DNA of 64,000 nucleotides from Bacillota bacterium (GCA_023390655.1 JAEWCL010000017.1:37053-101052), one strand, 5' to 3'; counted from the first letter of the stretch, positions 52,476 through 63,103 are shown. Numbers and translations: made by a program. Notes: a model not told the origin generated them from the letters alone.

Positions 52476-53186
52476 ATGCCTCACTTTTGGCATGTAAAAC
52501 GGATGAAAGATCATGTCACATTAAATTTGGGCCAGATTGCCAGTGAGATGCAGCCGCGTTCCATGGCGGCGCGGGATTGGGTCTTTCAGGTGCTGCGGGC
52601 GGCAATTGTGCGGGGAATACTTCCGGGAGGCATGCCGTTGCGGCAGGATGAGATTTCCGCCTCGCTCAATGTCAGCCACATTCCCGTACGCGAAGCCTTC
52701 CGTCAACTCGAAGCACAGGGGCTCGTACGGATCTATCCGAACCGGGGCGCGGTGGTGACGAAACTCTCTTTGGAAGAGATGGAAGATATCATGGATGTGC
52801 GCGCGCTTTTAGAAGTCGGCGCGTTGCGCGTCGCCATTCCGATTATGACGCGGGAGACACTGGATACGGCGCAGGCGATCATCAACGAAACGCTTGAAGA
52901 GACGGAACCTAACCGGTTGGAAGAACTCAACTCCTGCTTTCACTTTACCCTGTATGAACCCGTGCAGAATCAGATGCTGTTCCGGCTGATTGAGCAGATG
53001 CATGCCAATATCGACAGGTATATCCGGGTATATTACAGCGATCCTGCGTATTATACCATTTCCAAAACGCAGCATTTGGAACTGTTGGACGCCTGCCGTG
53101 CCCGCGATACGGAGCGCGCCTGCGAGATCTTATACAAACACATTGCCGATACCAAGGCATTGCTGGAACCCCGATTGAAAAGCTGA
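52476..53186 (+). CDS. GntR-family transcriptional regulator, FCD subfamily
   Basis: Repressor-like protein of 236 residues. The winged-helix region (about 25-95) has QDEISASLNVSHIPVREAFR and LEAQGLVRIYPNRGAVV. The FCD domain (about 100-228) carries the usual helical ligand fold with DVRALLEVGALRVAIP and ELNSCFHFTLYEP. The ATG at 52476 follows AAAGGGGG; a second ATG at 52503 is possible. It is monocistronic, with its own promoter and terminator and no catabolic gene beside it, so its effector and target are unknown. Confidence 0.87.
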   Translation: MPHFWHVKRMKDHVTLNLGQIASEMQPRSMAARDWVFQVLRAAIVRGILPGGMPLRQDEISASLNVSHIPVREAFRQLEAQGLVRIYPNRGAVVTKLSLEEMEDIMDVRALLEVGALRVAIPIMTRETLDTAQAIINETLEETEPNRLEELNSCFHFTLYEPVQNQMLFRLIEQMHANIDRYIRVYYSDPAYYTISKTQHLELLDACRARDTERACEILYKHIADTKALLEPRLKS

Positions 53187-53203
53187 ATAGGACCGCTTGT
53201 TTT

Positions 53204-53228
53204 GCCGCCGGGTGACCGGCGGCTTTTT
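53204..53228 (+). terminator. Terminator of the FCD regulator
   Basis: GCCGCCGG (53204-53211) and CCGGCGGC (53216-53223) pair perfectly around GTGA, followed by five T. Confidence 0.93.
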
Positions 53229-53392
53229 AAATGCCGGAAAGAATGGAAATCAGGCAACGCTTAAAATACAGTCAGACAATAAATACATCAAATGCATACA
53301 ATGCGCTGAAAAACCCGTAAAACAAAAGCATTGTCTGCGCATGGCCTATTCCTTATGGGCATATGTATTATCATATGGAGAGGGGGATGGCC

Positions 53393-54583
53393 ATGCGGGT
53401 TCAGGCACTGTTTACTCCGGGGTGCATAAACCATACCAAAAAAGGCTTGCGGGCTTTGATTGCGTTGCTGCTGCTATTCGGGCTTTGCATGCCTTTTCAA
53501 GTAGCCGATGCGGCGCTCGAAGTATCCATGGAAGACGCTGCGGGCGCGCTTTTGGTAGAAGCCACGACACAGCAGGTATTGTTGGAACAGGATGCGGACA
53601 CGGCGCGTTCCGTCGCAGGGCTTGCAAAACTGCCTGCCGTACTTGTATTGTGTGAAGCCGTTGATCAGGGAAAATTAAACCTGCAATCCGAAATTGCGGT
53701 GAGCGAGAAAGCGGCGGGTGTTGGCGGCCCTACCGCCTTTATTGAAGGCGGAGAGGTCATTTCAGCAGAACCGCTGATGAAGGCTGCCGTCATGATCTGC
53801 GCGGGAGACGCCATCACGGCGCTGGGGGAGGCGCTGTCCGGCGCGGAATCCGGCTTTGTGGAAGCCATTAATGCCCGGTTGGCGCAGCTTGGCTTGTCCG
53901 TTGCGGTGGAGAATGCAACGGGCGCGGGGACGCAGTTTACGCCGCGTGCGTTGGCAGTAATCGGCGCGGCTCTCATGAAAAGCCCGACATTTACCGCACA
54001 CAGTAAGCTGACGCTCGAAAATTTCTCACATTCGGATGGACGGGAAACCGAGCTTGTAAATGCCAACCGTATGCTCCGCAGCTACGCGGGCTGCACCGGC
54101 GTTGCGACGGGCTCTGCCGCCGCGGATGGATATTGCGGCGTGTTCTCCGTCACAAGAGGCGATACGCAACTGATTTGTGTGGTACTTGGCTGCAAAAACT
54201 CCAGCACACGCTTTGCAGCGGCAGGAAGCATGCTTGACCAGGCGTTTGCAACCAAGAAGGCGCAAAAACTTGCGGAAAAAGGGGAAGTCATTGCCGAGGG
54301 CATCCGCGTGCAGGGCGGTAAACGGCGCGAAGTAAACCTGGTTGCAAAAGACACCGTCGTACTTCTTTTGGATAAGGCGGAGCCTGCGCTTGTTGCCGTA
54401 GAGCAAATTCCGGAGCAACTCCAGGCGCCGCTCGACACCGGCGCAGTGGTGGGAACGGTCTCCTACCAGACGGCGGACGGTGTGGAGAAGGGCAAGGTGG
54501 AGCTGGTTGCCCAAATGGGGGTGGAGAAGGCGTTCTTCCGTGAGATCATCCGCGATCTGCTGCTGAGCTTCATGCGGTTATAA
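53393..54583 (+). CDS. DacF-like D,D-carboxypeptidase homologue lacking all catalytic motifs
   Basis: Exported S11-family (PBP5/DacF fold) protein of 396 residues. The signal peptide is about residues 18-40 (LIALLLLFGLCMPFQVADA), and a C-terminal beta domain ends in an amphipathic anchor-like helix. Aligned by eye to Bacillus DacF, the SxxK nucleophile is Gly (AGLAK, G76-K79), SxN is CAG (136-138) and KTG is ATG (238-240). Flanking sequence aligns throughout without gaps, so this is a folded pseudoenzyme rather than a broken gene. The ATG at 53393 follows GAGAGGGGG. CATACAAT at 53295-53302 resembles a sigma-E -10, which hints at sporulation expression. A non-catalytic wall-binding role is inferred. 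Confidence 0.85.
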   Translation: MRVQALFTPGCINHTKKGLRALIALLLLFGLCMPFQVADAALEVSMEDAAGALLVEATTQQVLLEQDADTARSVAGLAKLPAVLVLCEAVDQGKLNLQSEIAVSEKAAGVGGPTAFIEGGEVISAEPLMKAAVMICAGDAITALGEALSGAESGFVEAINARLAQLGLSVAVENATGAGTQFTPRALAVIGAALMKSPTFTAHSKLTLENFSHSDGRETELVNANRMLRSYAGCTGVATGSAAADGYCGVFSVTRGDTQLICVVLGCKNSSTRFAAAGSMLDQAFATKKAQKLAEKGEVIAEGIRVQGGKRREVNLVAKDTVVLLLDKAEPALVAVEQIPEQLQAPLDTGAVVGTVSYQTADGVEKGKVELVAQMGVEKAFFREIIRDLLLSFMRL

Positions 54584-54604
54584 TCGTTGTATTTTCAGAG
54601 AGTG

Positions 54605-54636
54605 CAACAACAGGCGGGTATTCCCGCCTGTTGTTG
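54605..54636 (+). terminator. Terminator-like hairpin after the DacF-like gene
   Basis: CAACAACAGGCGGG (54605-54618) and CCCGCCTGTTGTTG (54623-54636) form a perfect 14-bp stem with loop TATT. Only a weak T-tract follows. Confidence 0.7.
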
Positions 54637-54698
54637 TGATTGGAATGAGTTCTGAAGTGAAGATTTCGTGACGCCAAAGCGGCCCTATTGGGACTTTG

Positions 54699-54727
54699 TT
54701 GCATCGACTTTCGCTTTCACGTATAAT
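54699..54727 (+). promoter_or_regulatory. Promoter of the M50 protease-scpA-scpB operon
   Basis: TTGCAT (54699-54704), 17 bp, TATAAT (54722-54727), about 55 bp before the protease start. Confidence 0.78.
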
Positions 54728-54781
54728 GGGGACAGGCCATTGCGCGTACTATGACGGCGCAGCGTACGGAGGAGAAAAGAA

Positions 54782-55471
54782 TTGAACATTTTCGGTGGTT
54801 TGCTTAATAACCCGCAAGGGTTTTTATTACAGGCGCTATACAGCCTTCCGGCAATCCTGATTTCGCTCTCTTTTCATGAGTGGGCGCATGCTTACGCCGC
54901 CTATAAGTTGGGCGACCCTACGGCAAGAAATCTTGGCCGGATGACGGTAAACCCCATGCGGCATATCGATCCCATCGGCTTGCTGATGCTTTTGGTTGTC
55001 CGGTTTGGTTGGGCAAAGCCGGTGCCGATTAACCCGCGTAATTTTTCAAAGCCGCGCCGGGATGATACCATTGTCTCCCTTGCGGGCGTTACGGCGAATT
55101 TGGGGCTGGCTATTGTAAGCATGCTTGCCATTCACCTTTTTGGCCTGGTGGGCGCCACCAATTCCGCGATTGCAAACGTCCTGTACTATTTCCTGGTCAT
55201 CAACCTTGGCCTGATGGTGTTCAACCTCGTTCCCATCCCGCCGCTTGACGGTTCCCATGTGCTCGAAAACCTCTTAATCCGCCATGTTGGCCCAAAACCG
55301 TTTTTTTTCCTGCATCGCTACGGCAATATGATATTGCTGGCGCTGCTTCTCACAGGCATTCTCTCAGGGATATTGGGCACCTTGATTTCTTACGTGATGT
55401 TTGGGCTGCAGTGGCTGTTCGGCACCATATTCCAATTCCCGGGGATGATGTACCTGTATCAATACATGTAG
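54782..55471 (+). CDS. Site-2-protease family (M50) membrane metallopeptidase, YwhC-like
   Basis: Intramembrane zinc protease-like protein of 229 residues and about six helices. The zinc motif HEWAH (H32-H36 in LSFHEWAHAYAAYKLGD) and the third-ligand region NLVPIPPLDGSHVLENLL are intact. The short form without PDZ domain is the common clostridial type upstream of scpA; its substrate is unknown. The TTG start follows GGAGGAGAA. scpA starts 12 bp downstream. Confidence 0.9.
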   Translation: MNIFGGLLNNPQGFLLQALYSLPAILISLSFHEWAHAYAAYKLGDPTARNLGRMTVNPMRHIDPIGLLMLLVVRFGWAKPVPINPRNFSKPRRDDTIVSLAGVTANLGLAIVSMLAIHLFGLVGATNSAIANVLYYFLVINLGLMVFNLVPIPPLDGSHVLENLLIRHVGPKPFFFLHRYGNMILLALLLTGILSGILGTLISYVMFGLQWLFGTIFQFPGMMYLYQYM

Positions 55472-55483
55472 GGATGGATTCTT

Positions 55484-56248
55484 TTGCCATATCACGTACA
55501 TATCAATCAGTTTGACGGTCCGCTTGATCTGCTTCTCCATTTAATTGAGAGCGCAGAGGTGGACATCAAAGATATCTTTATATCCGAAATTACCAACCAG
55601 TACCTTGCCTACATGGCAGAGCTGGGCGGGCTGGATATGGACACCGCCAGCGAGTTTCTCTCGATGGCGGCTACTTTATTGTACATCAAATCCCGCCAGC
55701 TGCTGCCGCGCCCGCCCAAAGAGGCAATAGAAGAAGAGGACCCAGAAGAGCTCCTGATCCGCCAATTACGGGAATACAAGGCATTTAAGCTTGCGGGGGA
55801 GGAGCTTGTGCGGCTGCAGGAAGCCATGCAGGGCGTTTACGCGCGTTTGCCGGAGGATGTTCCGCTGCCACCGGTTGAAATCACGCTCTCGGGCGCTACC
55901 ATGCAACAGCTCTACCAGTCCTTTTTCACGCTGCTCCATACACAGCGTGAAGAACCTACCATCAATCCGCTGCATCAGGTGCATCAAGATACGTTTACCA
56001 TCCGCACACAGATCATAAAAATCCGCCGGTTATTGACACAACATGAAGAGCTTTCCTTTGAAGAACTGTTTGAAGAATATCCTGTGCGCACGGAGGTCAT
56101 CGCCACATTCATGGCGCTCCTGGAAATGATCAGCAGGGGAGAAATTGATCTAAGGCAGCCTGCTCCGTTCGCGCCCATCCGTTTAAAAGCCCGCGTACTT
56201 GCGACAGCGGATGCCGAGGACGATTATATGGACGAATACGCAGATTGA
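55484..56248 (+). CDS. scpA: Segregation and condensation protein A
   Basis: Kleisin subunit of the SMC condensin, 254 residues. The N-terminal FDGPLDLLLHLIESAEVDIK and YLAYMAELGGLDMDTASEFL match ScpA, with TLLYIKSRQLLP following. A C-terminal winged helix (LSFEELFEEYPVRTEVIATF) binds the SMC cap. Start is a TTG at 55484. Overlaps the scpB frame's upstream end. Confidence 0.94.
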   Translation: MPYHVHINQFDGPLDLLLHLIESAEVDIKDIFISEITNQYLAYMAELGGLDMDTASEFLSMAATLLYIKSRQLLPRPPKEAIEEEDPEELLIRQLREYKAFKLAGEELVRLQEAMQGVYARLPEDVPLPPVEITLSGATMQQLYQSFFTLLHTQREEPTINPLHQVHQDTFTIRTQIIKIRRLLTQHEELSFEELFEEYPVRTEVIATFMALLEMISRGEIDLRQPAPFAPIRLKARVLATADAEDDYMDEYAD

Positions 56249-56256
56249 GGAATGAT

Positions 56257-58370
<2,114 letters not shown>

Positions 58371-58382
58371 AATAAATAGTAC

Positions 58383-58421
58383 AACGCGTTATGATGTGAG
58401 AAGCGTTATAACGCGTTTTTT
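58383..58421 (+). terminator. Terminator of guaB
   Basis: AACGCGTTAT (58383-58392) pairs with ATAACGCGTT (58408-58417), followed by a T-run. Confidence 0.88.
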
Positions 58422-58434
58422 ATAGGGGAATACC

Positions 58435-59160
58435 ATGAAGCTACAGCATTATCTCAAACAATCTGACCGCCTTGCGGTGGCGCTTTCCGGTGGAGCGGAC
58501 AGCGCCTGCCTGCTGCGCGAAGCTGCGGCAGCACTCGGACGGGAGCACGTGCTTGCGATTACCGTCCAGACGGAGCTTTTGCCCACAAGAAGGTTGCGCA
58601 TGGCAAAACGCATGGCAGAGCTTGCCAATGTAGAACATATCATATTGCAGGCGGAAGCATTGGAAGAAGAGGGCATACGCAATAACGGGACGATGCGGGA
58701 TTATTTTTATCACCGCCTTATCATGCGGGCAGTGCTTGATGAAGCATGGGTGCGGGGGTGTGAGGATATTGCCGACGGCTTGCATCTGGACGATGCGCAA
58801 CGTCCTGCCGCGCAGGCAGCTAGGGAACTGCAGATACGGAGTCCCTTTGCGGAATGTAGTATGGGCTGTTTTCAGGTTGCGGCGTTGCGAAAGGGGATGG
58901 GGGAAGATGCCGCGCCGGGGGAGGGCTCTCTTGCTTCCCGGCTGCCGCAGGGGATGCCGCTGACGTTTGAGATGCTTTCTCGCATTGACGAAGCGGAAGA
59001 AGAACTCTTCCGCCTGGGGCTGGTGACTGCGCGCGTTGTGGTACAGGGAGAAACAGCCGCTATCGTTGTAGGGGAGGCGGAACAGGAACGCTACCGCACG
59101 CTTTTTGACCGGGCGCATTCCATTGCCGGCAGAACCGGATTTCAAATAGCAACTGAATAG
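58435..59160 (+). CDS. LarE-like PP-loop ATPase lacking the usual sulfur-donor cysteines
   Basis: ATP-pyrophosphatase-type protein of 241 residues. The PP-loop is ALSGGADSACLL (about 16-27). DGLHLDDAQRPAAQAARELQ and the C-terminal SLASRLPQGMPLT, then RIDEAEEELFRLGLVTARVV, align with LarE (sacrificial sulfur transferase for the lactate racemase cofactor). The CLASR cysteine of LarE is Ser165, and the family's CYxCK pair is replaced by RDYFYH; two other cysteines (C141, C145, in ECSMGC) are present. No larB or larC is nearby. It may act in another thio-transfer or amidation reaction. Confidence 0.72.
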   Translation: MKLQHYLKQSDRLAVALSGGADSACLLREAAAALGREHVLAITVQTELLPTRRLRMAKRMAELANVEHIILQAEALEEEGIRNNGTMRDYFYHRLIMRAVLDEAWVRGCEDIADGLHLDDAQRPAAQAARELQIRSPFAECSMGCFQVAALRKGMGEDAAPGEGSLASRLPQGMPLTFEMLSRIDEAEEELFRLGLVTARVVVQGETAAIVVGEAEQERYRTLFDRAHSIAGRTGFQIATE

Positions 59161-59296
59161 CCGTGGCTTTGAAAGATACTGTATGAGTTACCCGCGGCTT
59201 CCCAATATTGGATGTTTTTCCGGCTCCAAACGTGTTAAAATAAGGATTGGAGACACAATTTATACCGAATCAAAAACACATAGGAGGACAAAAGCT

Positions 59297-59659
59297 ATGC
59301 CAAACTTTGCAAATCCTTTTCAGGGAAACGTCAACCGCAAAATGACAAAGGAAGAACTTATTCAGGCGGTCCGGCTGGATATCGCAGGCGAACTCGAGGC
59401 CATTTATGTGTATGATGCGCATGTATTGGCAACCGATGATCCCGTTGCCAAAGCAATTATTTCGGACATCCGTGATGAAGAAAAAGCCCATGTCGGCGAG
59501 CTGATGACCTTACTCCGCCACCTCGATCCGCAAGAAGCGGTACACTTCCTTTCGGGTGAAAACGAAGTGAAGGAAATGCTTGAGGATCTCGGGATCACTC
59601 CCGCTTCTTCAACGGCGGGCGGCGCGCAGGCTACAGTCGGCAGCCTGATAAAAGACTAG
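59297..59659 (+). CDS. Encapsulated ferritin-like protein with encapsulin cargo-loading peptide
   Basis: Two-helix ferritin-like protein of 120 residues predicted to oxidise and store iron inside the encapsulin shell. Candidate di-iron ligands are E32/E34 (GELEAIYVYDAH) and E61/E62/H65 (RDEEKAHVGEL). After a Gly/Ala/Ser linker the C-terminus is ATVGSLIKD, a close match to the known family 1 encapsulin targeting motif. The ATG at 59297 is 9 bases from AGGAGG. The shell gene starts 18 bp after the stop. Confidence 0.92.
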   Translation: MPNFANPFQGNVNRKMTKEELIQAVRLDIAGELEAIYVYDAHVLATDDPVAKAIISDIRDEEKAHVGELMTLLRHLDPQEAVHFLSGENEVKEMLEDLGITPASSTAGGAQATVGSLIKD

Positions 59660-59677
59660 AGAAGGAGGGAGAAAACG

Positions 59678-60496
59678 ATGGATTTTCTGTTTCGTGACGG
59701 GTCACCGCTTTCGGGCGAGCTTTGGAATAAAATTGATGAAACCGTAGTGAAAACAGCGAGCCGCCTGCTGACCGGACGCAGGTTTATCAACCTTTATGGC
59801 CCGCTGGGTGCGGAAGCGCTGAGCATTCCCGTAGACGATCTGACAAAGCGCGGGGAAATGCAGGAAGACGGCGCTCTGATGAAGACCGGCTACCGGGTCT
59901 ATAAAGAACTGCCGCTGATTTACAGCGATGTGATGCTGTATTGGCGCGATCTGGAGAATAGCCTCAAGAGCGGGCTGCCGGTTGACCTTTCTTCCGTTGT
60001 AGAGGCCGCTGCCCAGTGCGCGAAAAAGGAAGATGAACTGATCTTCTTTGGTAGTAAAGTGCTTGGCTATGACGGCTTATTCACCGTGGAGGGCGCTGCC
60101 CATATAAAGAGAAGCGATTGGAAGGCCGGAGAAAATCCGTTCTCCGATATTGCAAAGGGGATTGAAATCCTTACGGAAAAGGGGATTTGGGGCAGGCTTG
60201 CCCTTGTGCTAAGCCCGGACCTCTATACACAGTTGCAACGCATCCAACCCGGAACCGGCAAGATGGAAATTGAACGGGTCAGCGCGCTGGTAGACGGAAA
60301 TATCTTCCGTACGCCTGTCTTGGGGAGCGGCAAAGCCATATTGCTCAGTGCGGACAGCCAGTACATGGATCTTGCCGTCGGCCAAGATATGACGGCCGCT
60401 TACCTTGAAACGAAGGATCTGAACCATGCGTTGCGCATCCTTGAGACAGCGCTTCTCCGTGTAAAACGCAGCGACGCCATCGTGATATTTGATTAA
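59678..60496 (+). CDS. Family 1 encapsulin shell protein
   Basis: HK97-fold nanocompartment protein of 272 residues (linocin M18 family), likely a 60-mer shell. The N-terminal segment FRDGSPLSGELWNKIDETVV, LTGRRFINLYGPLGAEALSI and the C-terminal GQDMTAAYLETKDLNHALRI, then SDAIVIFD, are characteristic. The N-terminal helix region forms the cargo-docking site. The ribosome site is GAAGGAGGG. It is operonic with the ferritin-like cargo upstream, the standard arrangement. Confidence 0.95.
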   Translation: MDFLFRDGSPLSGELWNKIDETVVKTASRLLTGRRFINLYGPLGAEALSIPVDDLTKRGEMQEDGALMKTGYRVYKELPLIYSDVMLYWRDLENSLKSGLPVDLSSVVEAAAQCAKKEDELIFFGSKVLGYDGLFTVEGAAHIKRSDWKAGENPFSDIAKGIEILTEKGIWGRLALVLSPDLYTQLQRIQPGTGKMEIERVSALVDGNIFRTPVLGSGKAILLSADSQYMDLAVGQDMTAAYLETKDLNHALRILETALLRVKRSDAIVIFD

Positions 60497-60510
60497 GCAA
60501 TTCAAAACAA

Positions 60511-60542
60511 AGGAAAAGGAGCGGGTAACCGCTCCTTTTCCT
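60511..60542. terminator. Bidirectional terminator between encapsulin and MFS genes
   Basis: AGGAAAAGGAGCGG (60511-60524) and CCGCTCCTTTTCCT (60529-60542) form a perfect 14-bp stem with loop GTAA. Confidence 0.8.
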
Positions 60543-60547
60543 TGCAG

Positions 60548-61849
60548 TTAATGGTCGTTTAAGCGTCGGTAAATCGGATTATGTATGGCAAGCGCGCTTG
60601 CAATGACGCCTGTCAGCCCGGTGATCAGGAAAATCACCGCCATTCCCGAGCCCTTTCCGCCTCCGGTCAATAAAACAAGAAGTTGCTGCAATGGGGAAAC
60701 CTGCGCCATAAAAGGTTCAAATACATGGTCTGCAAGGAATCCGCCAAGGAACAGCCCAAGCGGGATGGTGCAGTACTGCAGCGTATCGCGGGCCGAAAAC
60801 ACCCGCCCCTGTAATTCAGTCGGGACATTGGTACGCATAATGCTGAACATGCACGCGCCTGTAAAGGGTACAAGCATATTCCCGCAAAATGCGGAGAAGA
60901 TCCACATCGGGGCACTTCGTCCGAGACTCCATAGCACATCGCCTAAGAAAAACGATATGATCATGGTCCAAAATACCAGCTGCGTCTGGCGCTTTGCAGG
61001 CTTCATAATAGTTACAAGGACACTGCCCAACAGCATGCCGATTCCCATGGCGGAGGTGACGAAGCCGAGCGTCGTTTGGTTGTCGCCCGAACGCGTCAGT
61101 ATCATGGCGGGTAAAATCCCATAGCCCGAAATATACGCCAAGAAATTAATGAGTGACATATACAGGATCAGTTTCAATAAGGCGTTATTGGCTCTAAGAA
61201 ACGAAAACCCCGTAGCACAGCTTTTCCACACCGGTTCCTTTTTTTGCTCCACGCTCTTTGGAAGGGGAGGAAGCTTTACAAAGAACAGCAGGACAAAAAA
61301 CGCAAAGAGGAAAGTACCTAAGTCAATCAGGAAAACCGTCGTAAGGCTCCCAAAAGACAAGATAGCACTGGCGAGCGGCGGCGTCAAAATACGGATGAGT
61401 GAGCCGGAAAACGCCTGTAATCCGCTTGCACGCGCATATTGTTCCTTGGGCACCAATAAACTGACCGCTACATAGGACGCCGGGTTCTGGAACGCGTTCA
61501 TGAAGCTGTTTACAAAGTTGGCAACGTACAAATGCCATACCTGTAGGGCTCCGGTAAAAAACAGTATGGCGATTGCCAGCGTAGAGAGCGCCGCAAAAAG
61601 GTCGCTCACCAGCATGATCTTTTTCTTATTCCACTGATCCGCCAGCGTTCCCGCTATAAAGCAGAACAGGATGGAGGGCAGGTACGTGAAAAAGGACAAT
61701 AGCGCGATGCTTGTCGCGGTATGCTGCTGCTGGTAGACCCAAAGGATCAGCGCAAAACTGGTCAAAGAGCTTCCAAGCGAAGATACTGCCTGGCTGCCCC
61801 ATAGAATTAGAAATCCCTTTAACGCAAGGGGCCTGTATGTGGTTTTCAT
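60548..61849 (-). CDS. MFS efflux transporter (MFS_3/macrolide-efflux-like)
   Basis: Twelve-helix drug/H+ antiporter-like protein of 433 residues. The N-terminal LKGFLILWGSQAVSSLGSSL and SIALLSFFTYLPSILFCFIA, the loop LADQWNKKKIMLVSDL, and the central STRAPMW-like region fit the MefA/Bcr-related MFS_3 group. The ATG at 61849 follows AGGAGC at 8 bases; an in-frame ATG 18 bases upstream contains that site. The substrate is unknown. It is monocistronic, convergent with the encapsulin operon. Confidence 0.88.
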   Translation of the reverse strand: MKTTYRPLALKGFLILWGSQAVSSLGSSLTSFALILWVYQQQHTATSIALLSFFTYLPSILFCFIAGTLADQWNKKKIMLVSDLFAALSTLAIAILFFTGALQVWHLYVANFVNSFMNAFQNPASYVAVSLLVPKEQYARASGLQAFSGSLIRILTPPLASAILSFGSLTTVFLIDLGTFLFAFFVLLFFVKLPPLPKSVEQKKEPVWKSCATGFSFLRANNALLKLILYMSLINFLAYISGYGILPAMILTRSGDNQTTLGFVTSAMGIGMLLGSVLVTIMKPAKRQTQLVFWTMIISFFLGDVLWSLGRSAPMWIFSAFCGNMLVPFTGACMFSIMRTNVPTELQGRVFSARDTLQYCTIPLGLFLGGFLADHVFEPFMAQVSPLQQLLVLLTGGGKGSGMAVIFLITGLTGVIASALAIHNPIYRRLNDH

Positions 61850-62050
61850 GGCTTTGCTCCTATTCAATCATTTGATCGTAATGAAAGAATGCAAAGCCTG
61901 ATTTGGACGGGTGTTTACCGCTCCATACAATCTCCGTCCCGGATCAGACCTTGCATGGAGCAAACACTATGCAGAGCGGCATCGCCATATACATCCAACC
62001 CCTTCGCGCTTAATGTTAACGCAGTATACCACATATTGCTATATACGTCT

Positions 62051-62087
62051 ATAAAAACGATGCCCGGCAAATATCCGCCGGGCATCG
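62051..62087 (-). terminator. Terminator of the DUF1062 gene
   Basis: CGATGCCCGGC (62058-62068) and GCCGGGCATCG (62077-62087) pair. On the minus strand TTTTTATAG follows. Confidence 0.85.
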
Positions 62088-62092
62088 GATGC

Positions 62093-62647
62093 CTATGGAG
62101 TAATTTGTATGATCATCGTTCCGTGGAGCCTGCACTTTTTCAAATTGTGCCCTGAAATGCAACTGATCCTTCCGTGAGATATCAGTTTCTCATATGAACT
62201 TCTCGATAGTCCCAGCTTCGCACGCAGCAGCGCCTCCGGTTTGATATCAACGGCTTGCTTCGCCTCTATATGGAGCTCGAACGGTTCCTCATAAATACCG
62301 TCCGGCCCTTCCGTTGTAACAACCGGCAGGGTAGCGGCCGCTCCGCTTTTCTTTAAGAGATCTGCGTTGAGAGCGCAGCGGAGGGCAGCCTCCGTATCGT
62401 TGTTCAGGTAACCGTGCAGTTCATTTTGTGAAAGCCCAGCCGGACTGATACCGGAATGTATGGAGAGGTTCCATGTGGTATCGCATACGCTGCACTTGTA
62501 AATAAGCCAGACATCCAGATGCTTTTGGTGGGCGTTTACCCGGAACAATCCGGATGACCGAAATTTCGTTTTTCGCCCGCAGCGCTTACAGTACCTAACC
62601 GCTGCCGGGGGCTGCAGCAGGCATATCTTCCAATTTATTTTTTTCAA
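62093..62647 (-). CDS. DUF1062 family protein
   Basis: Protein of 184 residues. An N-terminal zinc-ribbon-like part has CKRCGRKTKF and YKCSVCDTTWNLSIHSG (Cys pairs at about 20/23 and 51/54). A helical region follows, then a C-terminal S4-like segment (KLGLSRSSYEKLISHGRI), the architecture of DUF1062. Its function is unknown; RNA binding is plausible from the S4-like part. The start is a TTG with AGGAAG upstream. Confidence 0.82.
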   Translation of the reverse strand: MKKINWKICLLQPPAAVRYCKRCGRKTKFRSSGLFRVNAHQKHLDVWLIYKCSVCDTTWNLSIHSGISPAGLSQNELHGYLNNDTEAALRCALNADLLKKSGAAATLPVVTTEGPDGIYEEPFELHIEAKQAVDIKPEALLRAKLGLSRSSYEKLISHGRISCISGHNLKKCRLHGTMIIQITP

Positions 62648-63075
62648 AAGGATTCTTCCTTCCTGTTTTTAAAATTTGAGGCAGGAAGGGAGAAAAGGGT
62701 GGCCGGAATGTATAAGCAAGTACCTTCATATAAAAATCCTCCAAAACAAAATAATAAGACGCCATGGCAAGGGCGATTCCTTGCCATGGCGTATGAAACA
62801 GACAGATCAAATCAGATCCATGCAATCCAAACGTCAAATGGTGGAGTATCTTCCTCTAAACGATTCCGAACAGTAAACAAGCCGCTTTCAAACAAAACGG
62901 CACGGCTATTCGGTTATGTTCATTTAGCGGAAGATTTTCTGCATGGGACAGCCTCCAGCATTTGGATTGCAGGGTAAAGTATACAGAATATGGTTGGAGA
63001 AGTCAATAACGGAACTACATACAATTTAGCACGTAAACGAAAAAGTCCAACTGTAATCAGTTGCCTTCTTTATAC
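62648..63075. other. Intergenic stretch without convincing genes
   Basis: About 430 bp between the DUF1062 gene and the tRNA terminator. Short open frames exist on both strands, but they have no ribosome sites and no recognisable protein features. The only structure seen is the 13-bp inverted repeat at 62760-62791. Confidence 0.6.
62760..62791 (-). repeat. Perfect 13-bp inverted repeat (hairpin)
   Basis: CGCCATGGCAAGG (62760-62772), loop GCGATT, CCTTGCCATGGCG (62779-62791). On the minus strand it is followed by TCTTATTATTTTG, so it could act as a terminator for a transcript not otherwise identified, or as an attenuator before the DUF1062 gene. Confidence 0.7.
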
Positions 63076-63103
63076 AAAAAAAGAGCCAATCGGCTCTTTT
63101 TTT
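63076..63103 (-). terminator. Terminator of the tRNA cluster
   Basis: An A7 run, AGAGCC, loop AATC, GGCTCT and a T7 run make a symmetrical intrinsic terminator 82 bp downstream of the last tRNA gene on the minus strand. It could work in both directions. Confidence 0.88.

Noticed and set aside
62699..62977. 92-codon plus-strand frame as a small gene
   Set aside because: No ribosome site, spans the perfect inverted repeat, and no recognisable protein pattern.
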